Positions 11,488 to 23,375 of a DNA stretch of 64,000 nucleotides are shown one piece after another. Each line of letters starts with the position of its first letter. Positions within the stretch are counted from its first letter, which is position 1. The stretch is from assembly GCA_027946365.1 (NCBI GenBank), contig JAPEUQ010000005.1:1860001-1924000 (forward strand), read 5' to 3'. Under the pieces are notes generated by a model, which worked only from the letters and a program-made list of their open reading frames with translations, was not told where the DNA came from and ran no database searches. A program made the position numbers and the translations under genes. This DNA is from Kalmusia sp. IMI 367209. Its lineage: Eukaryota > Ascomycota > Dothideomycetes > Pleosporales > Didymosphaeriaceae.

Positions 11488-14400
11488 ATGAAGGCAATGT
11501 CTTGGAACTCCGAAAACATCAAAATACGCAACAACCAGGAAGCAGAAAATGGAATCGTTGAGATACCGGAGCCTCAAGGGCTGCCGTTGCTTGGTCATAT
11601 CACATCAATAGACCCAGACTTTCCTCTTGGCTCAATGAAAGCACTGGCTGATAAGTATGGTAAGCTGCAGCATCTATGCGCACTGCATGAGCAATCACTG
11701 AGTATGAGTTAGGTGAAATCTATCGATTGCGTTTCCCTGGAAGAACTATAGTCATTGTGTCCACCCAAGCTTTGGTCAACGAGACGTGTAACGAGAAGCG
11801 CTTCAAAAAATCCATCAACGCAGCCCTGTCGGAAATAAGAGAAGGTGTTCACGATGGCCTGTTTACAGCACGGATGGGTGAAGAAAATTGGGGCATCGCC
11901 CATCGCATTCTGATGCCCGCTTTCGGTCCTCTCTCCATCCAGCGAATGTTCAATGACATGTACGACATTGCTTCGCAGTTGACGTTGAAGTGGGCACGCC
12001 AGGGGTCGAAATTTTCAATTCCAGTAACCGACGAGTTCACACGATTGACACTGGACACACTAGCTCTATGCTCTATGGGCTATCGTTTCAACAGCTATTA
12101 TTCAGCGGAGTTACATCCATTCATTGAGGCAATGGGTGATTTCTTGACTGAGGCAGGGGAGAAGCCCCGCCGTCTACCTTTGCCATCGATGTTCTATCGT
12201 GCCAAAGACGAGCAATACAAGACCAATATCCAGGTTATGAGAAGCACAGCTAGGGAGGTCTTGGTAGCACGAAAAGAGGGTGGAGTTAACAGACACGATC
12301 TTCTCTCGGCCATGTTGGAAGGTGTTGACCCTAAAACAGGCAAAAAGATGACTGACGAAAGTATAATGGACAATCTAATAACCTTCTTGATTGCTGGGCA
12401 TGAAACAACGTCTGGCCTCCTCTCGTTCGCCTTCTATCAGCTTTTGAAGGACCCTAAAGTGTACCAGAAAGCGCAGAAAGAAGTGGATGATATAATCGGC
12501 CATGATGCGATTAACAGTGAGCATTTGGCAAAATTGCCCTACATCAGTGCCATTCTCCGGGAAACCTTGCGCCTCAATGCTACCATTCCGCTCTTTACTG
12601 TCGAATCTTTCGAGGACACATTACTCGCCGAAAAGTACCCTGTCAAAAAAGGCGAAATCATTGTGAACTTGCTTGCTAGGTCGCAGGTGGACCCGCAAGT
12701 TTTTGGAGCGGATGCGGGCGAGTTTAAACCAGAGCGTATGCTTGACGAGTCTTTTGAGCAGATTACCAAGGAGTTCCCCAATTGCTGGAAACCCTTCGGA
12801 AATGGTATGCGTGCATGTATTGGACGACCGTTTGCGTGGCAAGAGTCCTTGCTGGTTATGGCCATGCTGCTACAAAACTTCTTTTTCGTTTTGGAACCAA
12901 AATACACACTGGAATTTAAGCAGACGTTAACGATCAAACCAAAGGACATGCACATGCGTGCGATTCTACGGCACGGTCTCACCCCTACGACTTTGCAGCA
13001 CAGGCTCGCCGGACAGCCTGTAATTAAAAATGATGAAACAACAAAATCCGCGAATGCCACTCACCAGACAAATGAAGTCCCCTTGACGATTCTTTACGGC
13101 TCAAATTGCGGAACATGCGAGTCTCTGGCACAACTCGTCGCGGCAAATGCTAATGCTCACGGCTTCAAAGCAACGAAAATTGATTGCCTAGACAGCGTCA
13201 AAGACAACTTGCCAACAGACCAACCTGTGTTGATCATCACGGCTTCATATGAAGGACAACCACCAGACAATGCCGGGCATTTCGTCAAGTGGCTTGAGAA
13301 TCTGGAGAAAAATGGTCGTCCACTACAAAACGTGGCGTATGCCGTTTTCGGCTGTGGCAACCGAGAATGGGCCCAAACATTCCATCGTATTCCTAAACTC
13401 GTGAACGACAGACTGGCGGAAGTGGGAGCAGCACAAATAGCGGACCTTGGCCTTGCTGATGTTTCTAACGGCCAAGTCGCTACGGATTTTGAGGATTGGG
13501 GGGAAAGCGTTTTTTGGCCTGCATTAATGTCACGATATGATGCCACCCCGAAAATCCAGCACGAATCAATCGGTCTCAATATAACTACATCGACACCCAG
13601 AGTGTCTACCCTCCGCCACGAGGTCATTGCGGGTATTGTCACCCAATCGAGGATCCTCGTAAGAGACGCCGAAGGCAGGCTACTGAAGAAGCATCTCGAG
13701 ATCCGTCTACCGGAAGGCACTTCCTACCGCACAGGCGACTATCTTGCGATACTACCCATCAATCCAAGCGAGACAGTCCACCGTGTGATGCGACGCTTCT
13801 GTTTGCCTCGAGATTCACAACTTATGATTCATGCTACTAGGCTGACAACCTTACCCACGAACACCACAGTCGCTGCATATGACATCCTGAGTTCGTACGT
13901 GGAACTCTCACGTCCAGCGACCAAAGGGGTGAGATTAGTAGAAAATTCATGGGTAGTCCGTTATCCTGCTAATTGGTCACAAGAATTTACTCGTCCTCGC
14001 TGCTTCAACAATGGATAACGAAACAAAGGTTCGCTTGGCAAGTCTCGCGGACGAAGATTTTCCCAACAAAATCAGTAAGAAACGTGTATCGATACTTGAC
14101 TTGCTAGAGCGTTATTCGGCCATTGACCTACCATTTGAGACCTTCATAGCAATGCTACCTCCGATACAACTCCGGCAGTAGTGAGTGTCAACAGACCATA
14201 TTCTAGCTGTTACTAAACCAACAAGTTCTATTTCGTCTTCTTCGCTATGGCACACGAGCTGCGCCACTATTACCTATTCTATCCTCCAGCAGCCATCTCT
14301 TTCCGGCCAGGGGCAGCATTTGGGCGTCGCCTCGTCGTACCTTTCCTCTTTATCAGAGGGTGACGTTGTGCAGATCGCTGTTCGCCCAACACACGCTGCC

Positions 14401-14901
14401 TTCAGGCTACCATCCGATCCCCAGGCAACACCAATCATCTGCATCGCTGCAGGCACGGGTATTGCACCTTTTCGAGGATTTATACAAGAACGTGTAGCGA
14501 TGCTTATCGCAGGGCGCCGTCTTGCACCTGCGGTTCTCTTTTTCGGATGCCGATCGCCAGACTTGGATGATTTATATCGTGAGGAGTTGGAAAAGTGGCA
14601 ATTCCGAGGGGCTGTTGAAGTAAGGCGATCATACAGCCGTGCTCCAGAACAGAGCGAAGGGTGCCGGTACGTACAGGATCGAATGCTGCAAGACAGCCAA
14701 ATGATTGCACAGTTGTGGCAAAAAGGAGCTAGAATTTACGTTTGTGGATCCAGAGGTCTCGCTGTATCGGTGGAAGAAGCTATGTTGAGGATCAAATTGG
14801 ATATGGAGAAAGCACGCGGTGGAGAGATGGATATGGAAAGCATAAGAGAGTGGTTTGACTCTCAGCGCAATATAAGCTACGCTGTAGACGTGTTCGATTG
14901 A
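11488..14901 (+). CDS. CYP505-type self-sufficient P450:reductase fusion (fatty-acid hydroxylase)
   Basis: Exons 11488-11659, 11713-13928, 13984-14180, 14226-14901; all phases agree and give 1087 codons, the usual size for P450foxy/CYP505. The heme domain shows the I-helix AGHETTSG, the ExxR motif ETLR, and the Cys ligand in FGNGMRACIGRPFAW. The FMN domain follows with ILYGSNCGTCESLA and ASYEGQPPDNAGHF and VFGCGNREW. The reductase shows the FAD motif RQYSISSS (created across the 14181-14225 intron), the second FAD motif HLGVASSYLS, the NADPH-binding GTGIAPFRGF and YVCGSR, and ends at the Trp-containing WFDSQRNISYAVDVFD. Family members hydroxylate fatty acids at sub-terminal positions with electrons carried within one chain. 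Oddity: FMN phosphate loop SNCGTCE has Cys where SNTGTCE is usual. A Zn2Cys6 regulator lies downstream on the other strand, tail to tail. Confidence 0.95.
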
Positions 14902-16124
14902 AATTTGGGTAAAAGTGTCCAGGGTTTGACATATCAGCTTTAATTTGGCATGGATTACAGTGCCTAAAGTATCTGATTGTAGAATATGGAATCGTAGCTT
15001 CTCCTTGGTTACTGTAGAAGCATCCCATCATAATACGCAAGATGGAAGCATTAGACTCCGCCGCAGCGACATCCAATCACACCGAATTCCAGTCATGTTC
15101 TCGTAAAAGAAAAAAAAGGAAGCAGGCTTACAGCGCTCATGCCTGCGCTCTGTCCGGATGTGCATATGGACTTCGGTGTTTATCGATTGCCAAATACACG
15201 ACAAAGCAGAATGTCCTACTTTGTGGTAAGAAGTATAGAGTACAAGCATAAAGAATAATTTCAAGCACGGTTCAAAGAAAACGACAATTGTGTTTCGTTG
15301 GACAGCCTGGTAGAACCCCTCTACAAGGAGTGTTTGGGAGAATTACTCATTCCTATCATGTCCGTTTGCCTACCCCAAAATTTGCCATGCTCTGTCTGCA
15401 GTACATGTCTCTTCCTTCAATTCAACTGCTGAATGTGATTGCTGGAGCAAAGATATTGACAATGATATGGCTAATGTTTAATCATAACGTCAATATCGCT
15501 AGGATGAACACAACTTCCGCCAAGCTAGATCATGGCAAGATCCTTGTACTTAGCGGGTACAAGAATTCCATTCGAGGTCAGATTCTTAGCCAGGCAAGAT
15601 GTAATTGTCAATCCGCAACGGTTCAACAGCAACATTCACCAATTCATCAACCATCGCTTTTGCGCTCGTGTTCTCATGGACAGGAGCAGTGGTCATACTA
15701 ATGATGAAAAGCCATTAGTAGTCCACAAATAGAGATAAGAAAATCTTGACAGGCCTGGAGAATTAGACACTGTGACGTAGAATTAGACAAGGAAGTTTCT
15801 CGTGCAAGATTCCTTCAGATAGTTGATTTTCCTGAGCCTTTCCTAATCATTTGATCTCAACTTTACTCCCGAAAGTCTTTCGTCATGCAAGGATGGTTGC
15901 AAGCAGTATTACCTGACCGCATTCTGCAAACAAACTATTTAAAGTACAGTGTTGTTATCTAATAGGAGATGACACACGTGTTTGAGCAGCAGGCGATCTA
16001 GTCCAACAGTAAGTTTGACTGGAAAGTAGAATTCTACGACAAGAGTCTATGAGAATTAGTCATTTTGGCACGTATATATAACAGGACGACCGAAAAAACA
16101 GAAGACAAACTAACAAGGATAAAC
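14902..16124. other. Intergenic region between convergent genes
   Basis: Lies between the 3' ends of CYP505 and the Zn2Cys6 regulator. A 137-codon frame at 15288-15701 has no recognisable domain. Short AT-rich stretches occur around 15900-16080. I see no supported gene. Confidence 0.4.
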
Positions 16125-18555
16125 TTACTCGGTGTTGTCAAAGAACTCATAGGGTATCATTGGGGTGAATGAATTCCACATCGCCGATAACGCATCCAAT
16201 TCTCTCTGATTACTCTGGTATGTATCCTGCGATATCTCTGTCATGAGGTCATCTGCGATAGTACTTGACGATGTTGACCCATCGTTTCTGCGAGTGACTG
16301 GCGCCGCTGAAATGGGAGTGAGCCTACGTTCGCGTATCTTCTTCTGCGCCTTGGTGAAAATCCTATATAGTATCTCGGCTCCGAAAAAGGTCTTTTTGAG
16401 CTCCTCAATCACAATCATGCATAACTCGAGGTGTTGGTGCCCCATGCGCTGTACTATGCTTTTCTGTGACGTGGAGTCGAGAAGATGAATTTGTAATGCT
16501 GGGACTAGAGCTATGCAGCTACAAATTGTTGAGTTCCTTCATGCAATCATTCCATAGGGATACACATACATCATTGATTGGCAGACGTTGATCATGTCAG
16601 AGCTGATCATGTTGCTGAGGATTCGGTTCGTAGTTGTGGCTGCGGATCTTGTCTTCTGTTCTACGATTGATCCCCATTCGTTCGAATGCAATTCTGTCGA
16701 GTCCGCAAAAAGGAATGGCCGATAAAGAATGAGAGAAACCGACCTTGCAGTGGGCTATCAGCATATGGAAAACTCTTATTCAGGTTGAGCATCCTTTTCA
16801 ACTTACTCCACATAGAGCTCAAGATGGTAGGCATACAGAGATACAATCTGGTTTTCGTTACGTACCCTGTTATCGTCATATTGGCGATAGCAGGCTCGAA
16901 TGTGGCTCTCTGTGTGCTCTATCTCAGTTCTACTGGGCAACAGTCGCGCTGCTCGTTGTTGCTGCAATAGAATGTTTGATAAAGTGACCGTAAGGTTCAG
17001 CAGTTGAGTCCACAGTTTGGTCAGTTCACCAAGACTGTTGGGAAGATACTTTTCTCGCAAACTAACAGCTAAGCCTGCTAGCTGCTCCTCAGTTTCGATT
17101 GCATCTGGCATCGGGGTATTGCAGTCGGCGAGGCGGGTGCGCATAGGCCTGCCCATGCCAGCAGAGAACCAGGTCTCGCGATAGAAGCAGCTCCACCAAA
17201 GCTGACGCCACAGCCTCCTGTCATTTATTGATATGGATTTCACGTGGCTTGAGCTGCTTTTTGGATCACGGTGTAGTCCAATTGTCTGACACAGACCGAT
17301 AGCGACACCGTTCCAGTGCCAAGGCCCCGTTCTGTCTTCAGTATCAGCATACCAAAAGCCCATCAAAAGCACTGCCTGAATCAAGCTGATCTTGTTCCTC
17401 TCATACTCTGCATCATAGAGAGCCTGTACTAGGCGAATTAGCGCATTTACGTGCTCTATTATTGCCTTGCAACTGGATTGTTCTCACCTTTGCTCTAGTG
17501 TACATGAAACGCTTCATCTCTTTCCGAGATGAGACATTGGCCGCTCTAAGCGTGACGTCATCCGCAAACTTGATTGTGTTATTATTTATTTCTGACGAGC
17601 ACATAGGGAGCACGCATACATTTGCAGCCGCTAGGAACATGCTCCATAATAGGTGGATGCTCAGTTCGTCACGGAGTGAGCTTTCAAATGTTTCGATGAA
17701 AGACCTGGCTTCCACGATGGGGAAGAAAGGATGCACATGGTGAAAATAGGCCCGTATCAGCATCTCGCAGACCTCTGAAGTCGGCATTTTAAAACAACCC
17801 TTCAGCCGCAAGTAATCAATGGTATCTGGGTCCACATGTGGCGGGGGTATTTGTGGCACTAGAAAATGGCCGCTTTTATTACTCCGCTCAGGCTCACAAA
17901 TATCTGCTACTAGAGCAACGCCCCGAGGGTCACCTGATTGCTAGAAGTCAGCGACGACTCCAAAATGCGCAGACAGGATATCTGGCTTACCGTAGATGGG
18001 AGAAAAACGGATTTCTGGGCCATCCCCATGAATGCCATTTTCGCCTTGCCCGCCACCATGATGGCTGAAATGCTCCGTCACTATACGATACGGTGTCTCA
18101 TTGCCATCGCTATCAGTGTCAACCGAAGCCACTACGGCGCTATGTTTATCCTGGCCATGTGTTGGGTTCTCTGAGGCTGTTGATGTCCCGAGATTCAGCG
18201 GAGAGCCGCGGCTCACCATAGAAAGTCCCGGTGTCGCGTGAAACTCATTGATGGACGAAGATGCTACACTTGGACGATGAGTTGGAGATCCATGTAGTTC
18301 CGTTCTGCAGCCGGCAGGTCAGTATCAGCATGGCTGCTTAGAGAAGATCTTGTCCCCGTTTTCAGCTCACCTCTGTCTCTTCGTCGCCCGTGGCTCACAA
18401 ACAAGGTGATCTAGCGAGCAATTCGCGCATGGAATGCCGGTCTGTGAAAGGCTACACCTGACTTTGCGTACATGACACAACTGGCAAGCCCTGGCAGCGC
18501 GTTTCCTCGGTCCCGCGACGGAATGACTTACGTTCTCAACCGAGGGGCTCAGCAT
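16125..18555 (-). CDS. Zn2Cys6 transcription factor with fungal-specific middle domain, 709 aa
   Basis: Six exons: 18371-18555, 17991-18304, 17488-17933, 16807-17423, 16570-16743, 16125-16518; 710 codons with every junction in phase. The start MLSPSVENV was chosen because the binuclear cluster follows at once: residues about 24-54, RACQLCHVRKVRCS..GIPCANCSLDHLVC. A Ser/His/Gly-rich linker comes next, then the regulatory middle domain: PPPHVDPDTIDYLRLKG, AYFHHVHPFFPIVEA, LIQAVLLMGFWYADTEDR, ...LCQTIGLHRDP, RLWRQLWWSCFYRETWFSAGMGRPMR. This resembles the cutinase/lipid-catabolism regulator type. The protein ends at 16125 with ...MIPYEFFDNTE; a GTAAGT just at the stop could be a further donor, so a different tail is possible. 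It is a candidate regulator of CYP505 and of the divergent GST kappa gene. Confidence 0.92.
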
Positions 18556-18986
18556 CCTCAAGTCCAATAAAAAAACTGACAGTCCTAGAGAGATGAGAGT
18601 TAACGCGGTCTGTCGGGGTTGGGTAAACGCGTGCTGAGGATAAAAATCCCGCGGTTCTCGGGCCTCAAAATTGGGCGCTAGTAGCTGATCGGACGCTACC
18701 AGTAGTTGCCTCGGTACTCGGCTTTCCACAATACTTCGCATGCTAGTCTTATACGTGTACATGCGAACGCTCACTTTCATGCCATTGGTCTGGCAGGGTA
18801 ACGTAGACCCGGGCCAAGCACGAAAGAGGTTTAGGCTCAGCGGCCTCGGTAAAGAATGAGTCGATTCTAAACGAGCCGCGGGCAGAAGTCGAACGCGAAT
18901 TAGAGCAGATAGTCCTTGTTCTTTGCTTCCACCACGATCGCACATTCCCGCTCTAAGCTAGTTTGACATTACTGGAACTCTTTGTC

Positions 18987-19898
18987 ATGGCCACGAAGAA
19001 GATTGAAGCGTACATTGACTGCGGCACGCTTCCAAACGCCTAAGTCATGCCGGATGCACTACTGACCACTCCACAGTTTCACCTTACAGCTTTTACGCAT
19101 TTACCTACCTCCGCCGCAACAGGCACACGCTGGATGCGCTGGGAGTTCAATTAGAGTCAGTCGATTAGAAGGATGCTTGGTCGACAATCTTTATGCTAAA
19201 TATCAAACTTTTATACAGATTCATTCCAGTCTTTCTCGGTGGCATTAATGTCGGCAGCGGTAAGTCAGCCATCAATTAAGACGAGAAATTCTGCTTTGTC
19301 TGATGTCCTAAGAGGTAATAAGCCACCATGGACACTCCCAGCCAAGGCGGCTTATTCTAGATATGACGGACAACGAGCTCAGACATACTTCGGGATAAAG
19401 TTTGATATTCCATCGTTTTTTCCAATCGTCTCGCTCCTGGTAAGTAATGTTGCGCAGAGTCTTGAATGACTGAGCTCACGTAGCCTCTCTCGGATGTCAC
19501 TTCAGCCCCAACGCTGTCTCGCCTACGTCAAGAAAGCGCATCCAGTAGAATACGAGGCCTTTTTTGAATCAATTTTCGAGACGATGTGGCTTGAGCAAAA
19601 GGATATTTCAAACCCTGACAATCTGAGAGTCGCTGTCCTAAAGACATTCGACAAGCAGCAAACCGAGGAGATACTCAAAGCTGCGGATTTGCTTGAAGTC
19701 AAACAGGCTCTTACTGACAACACGACGCACGCCTTCAAGGATCTCGGCGCTTTTGGCTGTCCGTGGTTCTGGGTTTACGATGGGAAGGGAAATGCGGAAC
19801 CTTTCTTTGGGAGCGACAGGTTCCATTTCATGTGGCAGTATCTGGAGCTACCGCATCAAGATCTAGAGCTCAAGCGACCATCTTTAGGAAAACTTTGA
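18987..19898 (+). CDS. GST kappa / DsbA-like thiol oxidoreductase
   Basis: Exons 18987-19023, 19077-19155, 19219-19259, 19315-19439, 19506-19898; 225 codons, all in phase. Features of the kappa class/HCCA-isomerase family: KKIEAYIDCVSPYSFYAF with the active-site Ser-Pro-Tyr, FIPVFLGGINVGSG, the hallmark NKPPWTLPAKA, YFGIKFDIPSFFP, PQRCLAYVK and the C-terminal thioredoxin piece FGCPWFWV...FFGSDRFHFMWQYL. Family members conjugate glutathione, often in peroxisomes or mitochondria. Odd point: the first intron must start with GC (19024-19025) and ends with AG at 19076; the nearest GT would leave an in-frame TAA. It is transcribed divergently from the Zn2Cys6 regulator with about 430 bp between, so they may share a promoter. 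Confidence 0.9.
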
Positions 19899-21210
19899 GT
19901 AGCGCGGGAACGTCAGCATTTAGCAGTCAATCTGGGAGGACATCCTTGCTTGTTCTGCGTAGTAGGCGACCACCAGAATTTCTAATGACAGCTCCAGACT
20001 GAACCAGTGTCCCATACATAGGTGCAGCAATAGTTAATTTGCCCCATCCACACAATTCGTGTTACGTTCAATGCATGGTTTATGAATGTAAAAACATCAT
20101 GCTTGTTGTCCAAATGTCAGTTGCCAAGAACCTAAATTGCAATGGAGACCCATCAGACTGTCCAGACATGTCTAGCGATAACCGCATCACGCTTAAAAAA
20201 GCCAGAGTCAAGTAAGCTCCCAATACACTTCTTATATAATCATAGCTTAAGGTGACTAGACAAATAGCAACCGCACGTAGTGCAGCTCACCGTGCATCCA
20301 AAAACCTTGGATACATAATCTTGTCTTGCTCCGCTCACATAGCTTAACACAAAGACAATCTCTTGTGGAGCGGATTAATTCGGCAGAGTGTTCTTCGATG
20401 TCGGACACTGCTAAGCCGCCGAGATCCTCGGCCCCTAAACCCGATTCGGCCTTTAGTCTTTACTATAGCATTGTTTAAGCATGTTGCGGACACAAAGCGT
20501 GCAATTCGTCTGAGCAGCAAGCTTGACGTGCGTTCTGGTGCTGAAAGTAGAGCATAGAGCGCTTCAAAGCAAGATCACGCATAAGAAAGTAGAGGGCTCC
20601 TCTGTAAAAATAAGATTACGGACAGTGATTAGGATGGAGGAACGGAAACTGAATGATACTGCGCTCGTAGCGTGCTGCAATAATGAAGTTGACGGGGGGT
20701 AGATAGATAATGGATGATGATCTCTGGTTGGTGGCTGATCGTGAGCGGTTGTCTTGTGTGGAGTACTCATCATCTTCCAATCAAACAGGTAGAGTCATAA
20801 AGTTGATATGTACCCTACTGGGGAAATAATAACATTTAGAAGTCTTTGGGTGTATCTCCTCAAGCTTGTTGTAATAAAACAATCCAGGACGATGGGTACG
20901 GCGTTCTCCGTTCCTTCGGTGCTACCTTGAAAGGTAGATGGTAACATGCCTTAGGGTGGGCCAAATTCTGGTCGAGGGTAAATTTTCTTCGAGCGGACCA
21001 TCCGCATGGACCTCGGGAAAAAAAGACAAAGGAGAAAAGCGGGGGTCCCTGGCCAAGCTCGCCTAATTCACTCATCTTAGTAGTCGCCGGACAATGATAG
21101 CGTGCTATCGGCGCTATGTTGCATACTAGGAATTAAGTCGAATATTTACGACATAAATCAGGTAAGGTTGCTCTAGAAAAAGAAATACACGACCAGCATT
21201 GTCGCTGAGA
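19899..21210. other. Intergenic region without recognisable genes
   Basis: Frames here (for example 20363-20557 and 20860-21075) are short, lack domains and conflict with each other. The right end should contain the promoter of the thioesterase-like gene. Confidence 0.45.
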
Positions 21211-22075
21211 ATGGACTCCTGGAAATGGATAGTCGCTATATTCATAGCGATCAATTTAAAAAATTTGCCTCTCTCGTGGCATGTGAGTTGCGTCTCAATC
21301 GCCCTCCGAGAGCGAGATTCTAACGGGACTACAGATTCGCTTTTTCCATGCGCTTGGCGCTGGCCTACTGCTGAGTCGCAAGCTGAGCTGTGTACTGAAG
21401 CCTCACCACATCTTCGTCCCGATTGTCAGCAGTTTCCGATCGCCTCTTATGGAATTGGACTTCAATTTTCACAAGTCGAATTCTACCTACTTTACCGACC
21501 TCGACATCTCGCGCGCCTATCTTAGCGGAGCATTGTTTGCACCTCTGTTCCTAAGGAAAGCAGCCAACGAGCGCTGTAACATGATTGTCGGGGCCGTCTC
21601 CTGCTCATTTAGGCGAGAGCTCAAGCCTTACCAGGCCTACGAAGCTTGGACAAAGGTGGTGAGCTGGGATGATAAGTGGCTGTACATGGTGACTCATTTT
21701 GTTGAGAAGAAAAAAGCTGCGTCGCCCCGGAGCGTACTAGAATTTGATGGCTCTCACTCTTCGGTGTCGGCTATGAAGCTCGAGGTGAACGCGAACAGCG
21801 AACGTTGGAGGAACACTGTCATCGCTTCAGCAGTGACACAATTTGTTATTAAGAAAGGTCGAATGACGGTGCCGCCAGCGATTGCCCTGAGAGAGTGTGG
21901 GCTCCTTCCTGATACAGCCACTCATTCTAACGCAAGCTTGGGACCCAGTGATTCGGCAATCATGGAGAGCATCGAGTCATTCCGGTCGGCTAACCTGCCC
22001 ATCACGAAGCTCTATCAGGGTTGGGAGCCAGTCCATCGACTCTTCACAGAGGAATATTGCTTAGGAAAGCATTGA
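21211..22075 (+). CDS. Thioesterase-like (hot-dog, Them6-type) protein
   Basis: Two exons, 21211-21282 and 21335-22075, 271 codons. The N-terminus MDSWKWIVAIFIAINLKNLP is hydrophobic and may be a membrane anchor. The body has the conserved series seen in fungal Them6-like thioesterases: HHIFVPIV, MELDFNFHKSNSTYFTDLDI with the substrate-facing Asn-Ser and Asp, VGAVSCSFRRELKPYQAYE and WDDKWLYMVTHFV. The fold hydrolyses acyl-CoA or related thioesters; the substrate cannot be deduced. Residues after about 200 are less conserved. The start ATG was chosen because it gives an in-phase first exon with a GTGAGT donor. Confidence 0.85.
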
Positions 22076-22398
22076 AGCATGTATTTATAGACAATAGATA
22101 AACTGCAATCCAAAAAGTAGCCGAACCGCGGAATTAGGCTCTGTTTCGAGACATCAAAGGACAGCAACGACAAGACGAATATAGACAGTAAAGATGCGAA
22201 ATGCTTTCCTATCCGTTGACGTCCATTGATAAGTACTATTTCTCCTTTACAAGATCAATATCTGGACAACCTTGCTTGCTATCCTCAGCTACTTGCCGCA
22301 GGTCATTGAACCTCCTTATAAGAGAGTGTGGGCAGTCATGACCGTAAGTCGACAATCCAGTCGTAAGAAAAGTACTTGATGCCAGCCCCACTTCACGA
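22076..22398. other. Spacer between convergent thioesterase-like and SDR genes
   Basis: 323 bp holding the two 3' flanks; nothing else seen. Confidence 0.5.
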
Positions 22399-23187
22399 TC
22401 ATAGCTTAGTGAACAGTGGCTCTCTCATGGGCCGGACATCCAGTTCTTGTGTCCACGTACTCCTTGGCTGGTTGTGTAGGAACCAATACGTGTGGGCTAA
22501 GTCTGTAGGCTGTGTGATCCACGTATCTACAGTTTGCAAATTGCTTTCATTGCCCTCCCGTGCCCACTTCCTCCGGACAACACCACCAATGAGCTTCCCA
22601 TCGACCGGACCGTCGACAATAACGTTGACGGCGTGAATGCCCTGACTCTGATATTCGCGTGCGATGATCTGACACAGCGACCGTAATCCGAATTTACCCG
22701 GGGAGAAACTCGATAGGCCAGGCATTCCGCGAAGTGCACCAGTAGCATTCGTGAAGAGTATGGTGCCCCTGCCCGCCGCGAGCATATCAGGAAGGACGCA
22801 TTTGCATGACCAAAATGCACCAAAAAGATTGGTTTTCGTGAATGTCTCGAATTCTTCGCTTGTGGTATCGATGATGGCTCGACCGTTGACACGCCGTGCG
22901 CCAGCATTGTAAACCAGGACTTCGGGTGATCCCATTTCCGAGCGAATACTTGCGAAACTAGCTTTGACAGATGCCTCCGAGCCAAGGTCAGTGATGTAAT
23001 AGCGAGCAATTTCGGAATTGGAAGAAGCATTGAGATCAGCAGCCATTGCCTTCAGTGTGTCCTCGGTGCGGGCCAAAAGGGCGACAGCAAAGCCTTCTGT
23101 AGCAAAGCGACGCGCTACAGCTTCACCAATCCCTGGTCCGGCGCCCACCACAGCGATTAGCGGCCTGCTGGAGGATTTGAGTGACAT
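22399..23187 (-). CDS. Short-chain dehydrogenase/reductase with atypical active site
   Basis: Single exon of 263 codons from MSLKSSSRPL; the frame stays open further upstream to 23340 but the extension runs through a minisatellite, so the Met at 23187 just before the Rossmann fold is preferred. NAD(P) motif GAGPGIGEAVARRF, then VLVYNAGARR (NAG), and the block TNATGALRGMPGLSSFSPGKFGLR. In classical SDRs the catalytic motif is YxxxK; here it is FxxxK, and the catalytic Ser is not obvious either. This divergent FxxxK type is known among fungal and bacterial SDR paralogues, so it need not be dead. C-terminal PTDLAHTYWFLHNQPRSTWTQELDVRP is typical. Substrate unknown. Confidence 0.88.
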   Translation of the reverse strand: MSLKSSSRPLIAVVGAGPGIGEAVARRFATEGFAVALLARTEDTLKAMAADLNASSNSEIARYYITDLGSEASVKASFASIRSEMGSPEVLVYNAGARRVNGRAIIDTTSEEFETFTKTNLFGAFWSCKCVLPDMLAAGRGTILFTNATGALRGMPGLSSFSPGKFGLRSLCQIIAREYQSQGIHAVNVIVDGPVDGKLIGGVVRRKWAREGNESNLQTVDTWITQPTDLAHTYWFLHNQPRSTWTQELDVRPMREPLFTKL

Positions 23188-23324
23188 TGGCAACAGAAAA
23201 AAATTTCTAGACCTAGTATGCGTGGAGTGTGTTATTCCCAAGATATTTATCCAATTCGGTTTTTTAGATGAACCCGGTGGTGTTGGCGTGCCTGGGTGCT
23301 GCCCGTACCTGTGTGCTACCCGTG

Positions 23325-23375
23325 CCTCGGCGCTATCCATTCCTCGGCGCTACCCATTCCTCGGCGCTACCGGTA
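23325..23375. repeat. 17-bp minisatellite, three clear units
   Basis: Units start at 23325, 23342 and 23359: CCTCGGCGCTATCCATT, CCTCGGCGCTACCCATT, CCTCGGCGCTACCGGTA. More degenerate copies (GTGCTGCCCGTACCT, GTGTGCTACCCGTGCCT) precede them from about 23297. The last unit overlaps the final codons of the RTA1 gene. Confidence 0.85.

Noticed and set aside
13929..13983. Suspected frame break inside the CYP505 reductase domain
   Set aside because: A GTGAGA donor after ACC AAA GGG and an acceptor CACAAG restore frame exactly; it is an ordinary 55-bp intron.
15288..15701. 137-codon plus-strand frame with a stretch vaguely like a P450 segment (RFLARQDVIVNPQRFN in another frame)
   Set aside because: No heme motif, no I-helix, frame disagreement within a few codons; similarity too weak to call even a relic.
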